A stretch of 7,888 nt of DNA from an uncultured Clostridia bacterium (GTDB lineage: Bacteria > Bacillota > Clostridia > Oscillospirales > Ruminococcaceae). This document shows, piece by piece, positions 4,811-7,888 of the stretch. Each line of letters begins with the position of its first letter. Position 1 is the first letter of the stretch. The notes under the pieces were generated by a model, which was not told the origin of the DNA, ran no database searches, and saw only the letters and a list, made by a program, of their open reading frames with translations. The translations under genes and the position numbers were made by a program. Location of the stretch: assembly GCA_947176675.1 (NCBI GenBank), contig CAMWRN010000100.1, positions 1 through 7,888 on the forward strand, given 5' to 3'.

Positions 4811-5662
4811 TCAATCATCTACATCATATTCTATGATTTTTCCCGTAAAAGCGTTTATTGTGTATTCGTACTCCAAACCATTTGCCTTAAACTCAATTTC
4901 GTACTCCGCCGTTCCATCGTCATAGTCGAGTTTTGATTTTGTGAATATGACCTGATCTGCGGAAAATCCCGCGTGTTCCAGCGCGATAGTCTTTGCTTCT
5001 TCAAGAGTGATCTGTTCGTCTGTCTTAATCGCAGCTGCCGAAGTTTGAGACGTATCGTCTATTCTTTTGGCAGAGTTTTCAAGGATGCTTCCGTCTTTTG
5101 CACCAATCTCATAATCATATTCGGTGTTATTTGCAATAAATTCAATATCATACTCTGGAATTCCGTTATCGTAATCAAGCTTTGCTTTAGTAAATACCGC
5201 ATTTGACTCGGTTACTCCCGCATGATTCAATGCAATGGTTTTTGCTTCGTCAAGAGTGATTTGTTCCGAACCTTCGCTCGATAAAGAAGCGCCCGTATCG
5301 TTATCGTTTAGGTTTTCGGAAATTGATTTGGAAGAAAAGCCCAGTATATTCCCATTTCCTGCGTCAATTTCATATTCATATTTAACATTATTCGCCGTAA
5401 ATTCTATATCGTATTCGTTTCTGCTGTTATCGCGTTCAAGCTTTGTCTCAACAAAAACAACATCCTTTTCGCTTAAACCTGCATGCTGAAGTGCTATTGA
5501 CTTTGCTTCTTCAAGATCAATAATCGGTATATTTTCAACAGACGAGTTAACAGTCATACCTGAATCCGTCGTCTGACTCACGGTATTTTTCTCTTTACAG
5601 CCGACCGCCGAAACTGTCAGCAAAGTACATAATACCGCACACATCATTTTCTTATTTATCAT
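4811..5662 (-). CDS. Lipoprotein with three tandem PepSY domains
   Basis: A secreted, membrane-anchored protein of 283 residues counted from the ATG at 5662. A signal sequence (N-K-K, then hydrophobic 6-20) ends in a lipobox-like S-A-V-G-C, with C22 as the expected lipidated residue; the Ala at -3 is not ideal. A polar linker follows, then three PepSY repeats at about 48-114, 135-201 and 218-283, joined by Ser/Thr/Asp-rich linkers. Each opens with (D/E)-E-A-K-x-I-A-L-x-H-A-G and has a Y-(D/E)-I-E-F core. PepSY domains are often protease-inhibitory propeptides or ligand-binding extracytoplasmic modules; this protein has no protease part, so its role is unknown. Start choice: GGAG (5672-5675) is nine bases from the ATG at 5662 but only three from that at 5668. 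It is strongly acidic. It converges on rpmB and lies after ligA on the same strand. Confidence 0.85.
   Translation of the reverse strand: MINKKMMCAVLCTLLTVSAVGCKEKNTVSQTTDSGMTVNSSVENIPIIDLEEAKSIALQHAGLSEKDVVFVETKLERDNSRNEYDIEFTANNVKYEYEIDAGNGNILGFSSKSISENLNDNDTGASLSSEGSEQITLDEAKTIALNHAGVTESNAVFTKAKLDYDNGIPEYDIEFIANNTEYDYEIGAKDGSILENSAKRIDDTSQTSAAAIKTDEQITLEEAKTIALEHAGFSADQVIFTKSKLDYDDGTAEYEIEFKANGLEYEYTINAFTGKIIEYDVDD
4814..5521 (-). repeat. Three in-gene PepSY repeats
   Basis: Repeat 1 is encoded by 5321-5521, repeat 2 by 5060-5260 and repeat 3 by 4814-5011, offset 87 and 83 codons. Repeats 2 and 3 share E-Q-I-T-L-(D/E)-E-A-K-T-I-A-L, F-T-K-x-K-L-D-Y-D and E-Y-(D/E)-I-E-F, and are clearly closer to each other than to repeat 1. 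Their DNA still matches over short stretches, such as TCAAGAGTGAT near 5000 and 5250. This suggests stepwise internal duplication, the 2/3 copy being the more recent. Confidence 0.85.
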
Positions 5663-5745
5663 ATCCATAATCTCCTTTACACGGTTTACAGTTTTCGTAC
5701 ATCTTGTTGATAAGCATACAAAAAGTATCTGTACAGGTCAGTAAA

Positions 5746-5772
5746 ATTATACGTCATTACGATATTATACAA
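5746..5772 (-). promoter_or_regulatory. Weak candidate promoter for the PepSY lipoprotein gene
   Basis: In the 119-nt gap after ligA, the minus strand has a consensus -10 TATAAT (5746-5751) with TTGTAT (5767-5772) upstream, but the spacer is only 15 nt. A second, poorer pair is nearer the gene (CTGACC, 17, TATGCT). No terminator is visible after ligA, so read-through from ligA is also possible. Confidence 0.35.
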
Positions 5773-5781
5773 TAAAAACAA

Positions 5782-7761
5782 TTACTTAACCATATCAAGA
5801 AATTCTTGCTCGCTTAAAATCGTAACGCCAAGCTCCTGCGCTTTGGTAAGCTTGCTGCCCGCTTCCTCTCCCGCTACAACGTATGAGGTCTTTTTCGACA
5901 CCGAACCAGCCGCTTTTCCGCCAAGCCTAACGATAATTTCTTTAGCCTCGTCCCTTGTCATGGTGGAAAGCGTACCGGTCAGCACAAAGGTCTTACCCTC
6001 AAAACGATTATCGCTTCCATCCTGCTTTTCGTACTCCATTTTTACTCCGAGAGCTTTCAGCTCTGAAACAACGTCCGAAAAATGCTTGTCATGGAACGCA
6101 GATACAACATTTTCCGACATGACCTCGCCAAAGCCGTCTATTAAGGCAATATCCTCCACAGAAGCGTTCATAATATCGTCAATGCTGCCAAAGCGATCGC
6201 ACAAAAGCTTTGCACCGCTTTGACCGACGTTCCGTATTCCAAGTGCAAAAATTACCCTGTCAAGCGAATTTTCCTTAGAAGTCTCAATTGCCTTGATAAG
6301 GTTTTCAGCGGACTTTTTGCCAAAACGCTCCAAAACTTCAAGCTGCTCCGCTTTAAGACGGTAAAGGTCTGCAACACCAGATATCAGCTTTTCATCAAGA
6401 AGCTGTGTAACTATCGCCTCACCGAGACCGTCAATGTTCATCGCACCCTTGCTTGCAAAGTGGATAATATTCCGTTTAAGCTGTGCAGGACAATCAACAT
6501 TGGGACACCGCAAAGCAGCTTCGTCATCATACTTCACCGCCCTATCTCCGCACACAGGACAATACTCGGGCAGACTGTAAGGTTGTGAATTCTCTCCGTG
6601 TGAGATCGATTTCAGCACCTCGGGAATTATATCCCCTGCCTTGCGGACGACTATCCTATCCCCTATCCTGATATCTTTTTCCGTGATAAATTCCTGATTG
6701 TGCAGCACAGCACGGCTGACGCTCGTTCCCGCTAACAGTACAGGTTCAAAAACTGCAACAGGGGTAATCGCACCTGTTCTGCCCACATTTACCTCAATGT
6801 CAAGGAGTGTAGTTTCCTTTTCTTCGGGCGGAAACTTGTACGCCACCGCCCATTTGGGTACTTTCGCAGTTGCGCCCATTCTATCACGCAGAGCGAAATC
6901 GTCAATTTTTATTACAACGCCGTCAATGTCAAAGCCATATTCACTACGCATATCACCGATATGGTTGATTCTCCCCTCAATTTCGGCATAGCTTTCGACC
7001 TGTTTGTAATCAGCAATAACCTTAAATCCGAGACTTTTCAGATAGTCCAGCGACTGCTTGTGAGATGTGATCTCAGCACCTTCGACCTGCTGAATGTTGA
7101 ATACAAAAATATCAAGACCGCGTTCCGCTGCGATTTTTGGATTTTTCTGCCGCAGAGACCCCGCCGCAGCGTTTCTTGGATTTTTAAACGGAGTCTCATC
7201 GTTGTCCTCCTGCCGCTCAACAAGCTTCAAAAAGGTGTCCCGAGGCATATATACTTCTCCCCTGACCTCCAAAAATGCAGGAGCATTTTTCAGCTTCAAC
7301 GGTATCGATTTTATGGTTTTCAGGTTTGCGGTAACGTCCTCACCGATAAATCCGTCCCCACGCGTAGAACCACGAACAAGTTCGCCATCCTTATATTCTA
7401 AGGACACAGAAAGACCGTCAATTTTTGGCTCTACCACATAAACAGGCTTTGCCGCCGTTTCCTCGCAGCGGTCTGTAAAGGCTTTTACCTGTTCAAAGGA
7501 AAAAACGTCCTGCAAGCTGCCCATCTGGACGCGGTGCTCCACCTTTTCAAAAAGATTGAGAGCCTCGCCGCCCACACGCTGGGTAGGCGAATTTTTATCC
7601 GCAAGCTCGGGGTACTGCTCCTCCAAACCCTTTAATTCCTGCATAAGCATATCGTATGCGTAATCGTCCACCGTGGGGTTATCCAGCACATAATAGCTGT
7701 AATTGTGTCCTTCAATCTCCTCCCGAAGTTTTTTCACTCTGTCAATAACCTTTTGCTCCAT
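5782..7761 (-). CDS. ligA: NAD+-dependent DNA ligase LigA
   Basis: Joins nicks at Okazaki fragments and repair sites, using NAD+ as the adenylate donor. All 659 residues are present, the usual family length. The order is: domain Ia (about 1-65, with the NMN-binding Y-Y-V-L-D-N-P-x-V-D-D-Y pattern at 23-34), adenylation domain with the active lysine in K113-I-D-G, R-N-A-A-A-G-S-L-R-Q (196-205) and D-G-V-V-I-K-I (280-286), OB fold with V-G-R-T-G (326-330), a four-Cys zinc finger (C401, C404, C419, C424), helix-hairpin-helix region (about 430-560) and C-terminal BRCT domain (about 588-659) with F-V-L-T-G-T-L. No key residue is missing. The Shine-Dalgarno is weak (GGAAGTG, 7767-7773). It begins 14 nt after the end of an upstream partial gene on the same strand, so it is probably a downstream operon member. 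Confidence 0.98.
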   Translation of the reverse strand: MEQKVIDRVKKLREEIEGHNYSYYVLDNPTVDDYAYDMLMQELKGLEEQYPELADKNSPTQRVGGEALNLFEKVEHRVQMGSLQDVFSFEQVKAFTDRCEETAAKPVYVVEPKIDGLSVSLEYKDGELVRGSTRGDGFIGEDVTANLKTIKSIPLKLKNAPAFLEVRGEVYMPRDTFLKLVERQEDNDETPFKNPRNAAAGSLRQKNPKIAAERGLDIFVFNIQQVEGAEITSHKQSLDYLKSLGFKVIADYKQVESYAEIEGRINHIGDMRSEYGFDIDGVVIKIDDFALRDRMGATAKVPKWAVAYKFPPEEKETTLLDIEVNVGRTGAITPVAVFEPVLLAGTSVSRAVLHNQEFITEKDIRIGDRIVVRKAGDIIPEVLKSISHGENSQPYSLPEYCPVCGDRAVKYDDEAALRCPNVDCPAQLKRNIIHFASKGAMNIDGLGEAIVTQLLDEKLISGVADLYRLKAEQLEVLERFGKKSAENLIKAIETSKENSLDRVIFALGIRNVGQSGAKLLCDRFGSIDDIMNASVEDIALIDGFGEVMSENVVSAFHDKHFSDVVSELKALGVKMEYEKQDGSDNRFEGKTFVLTGTLSTMTRDEAKEIIVRLGGKAAGSVSKKTSYVVAGEEAGSKLTKAQELGVTILSEQEFLDMVK

Positions 7762-7775
7762 AAATTCACTTCCAC

Positions 7776-7888
7776 TTATTCAACAATTTTCGGACTGAAA
7801 ACGCCCTTGACCTTGCAACAGTACTGCAATTGATAGGTACGCTGACCGCTTTTCACCGCCTCAGCGATTGCTGCTATCTCCTTATGAA
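7776..7888 (-). CDS. C-terminal end of an unrecognised gene, cut by the window edge
   Basis: The minus strand from the window edge stays open in one frame only, for 36 codons ending in TAA at 7776-7778; the other two frames stop within the first few codons. The visible tail is polar and basic: it runs from H-K-E-I-A-A-I-A-E-A to K-G-V-F-S-P-K-I-V-E. I do not recognise a family from so little. The close spacing to ligA (14 nt), same strand and reasonable codon use support a real gene. UvrD/PcrA helicase genes often precede ligA, but nothing visible here identifies one. Confidence 0.55.
   Translation of the reverse strand, partial: HKEIAAIAEAVKSGQRTYQLQYCCKVKGVFSPKIVE

Noticed and set aside
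4814..5521. Repeat array as CRISPR or intergenic repeat
   Set aside because: Repeats are diverged, about 250 bases apart, in frame, and encode PepSY domains.
5701..5772. Terminator after ligA
   Set aside because: The only pairings seen (ATAC/GTAT around five A's, and the palindrome CTGTACAG) are too short and lack a T-run in the ligA direction.

Overview
The window looks like one end of a contig from a low-to-moderate GC, spore-forming Clostridia-type Firmicute, most likely Ruminococcus/Oscillospiraceae-like. The evidence is the gene content (ScpA/ScpB, YtfJ, a sporulation-type D-Ala-D-Ala carboxypeptidase, NAD+-dependent ligase), strong AGGAGG-type ribosome binding sites, a TTG start and T-rich terminators. 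Species cannot be fixed from the sequence. Nearly all of it is ordinary chromosomal housekeeping; I see no mobile element, CRISPR array, tRNA or rRNA.

Layout, left to right. Bases 1-52 are not genomic: they match Illumina P5/Nextera read-1 adapter plus the Tn5 mosaic end. From 53 to 4319 runs a leftward cluster which, in transcription order, is an M50 (site-2-type) membrane protease, scpA, scpB, a DUF2953 membrane protein (YtfI-like), ytfJ and a DacB-like carboxypeptidase that is cut off by the contig end. Gaps are 60 nt or less, one stop abuts the next start (TAAATG) and one pair overlaps as ATGA. A good sigma-A promoter lies upstream at 4385-4413. The cluster pairs chromosome-organisation genes (ScpAB, the SMC partners) with spore/germination and cell-wall genes, resembling the B. 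subtilis scpA-scpB-(ypuI)-dacB-spmA-spmB neighbourhood. spmA/spmB may therefore lie beyond the contig end.

At 4320-4550 is a compact divergent control region: two sigma-A promoters with extended -10 elements, back to back, with phased A/T tracts between them. It drives the leftward cluster and, rightwards, rpmB (zinc-binding ribosomal protein L28). rpmB ends in a strong intrinsic terminator that also sits just past the stop of the convergent gene.

At 4811-5662 (minus strand) is a predicted lipoprotein with three tandem PepSY repeats; its job is unknown. Upstream of it, also on the minus strand, is a complete ligA (5782-7761). Before that is the C-terminal 36 codons of an unrecognised gene running off the right edge.

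I found no convincing new system. The items most worth a second look are the adapter-derived false C-terminus of the carboxypeptidase, the unusual leader (tiny ORF plus hairpin between Shine-Dalgarno and ATG) of the protease gene, the shared divergent promoter region, and the triple-PepSY lipoprotein.
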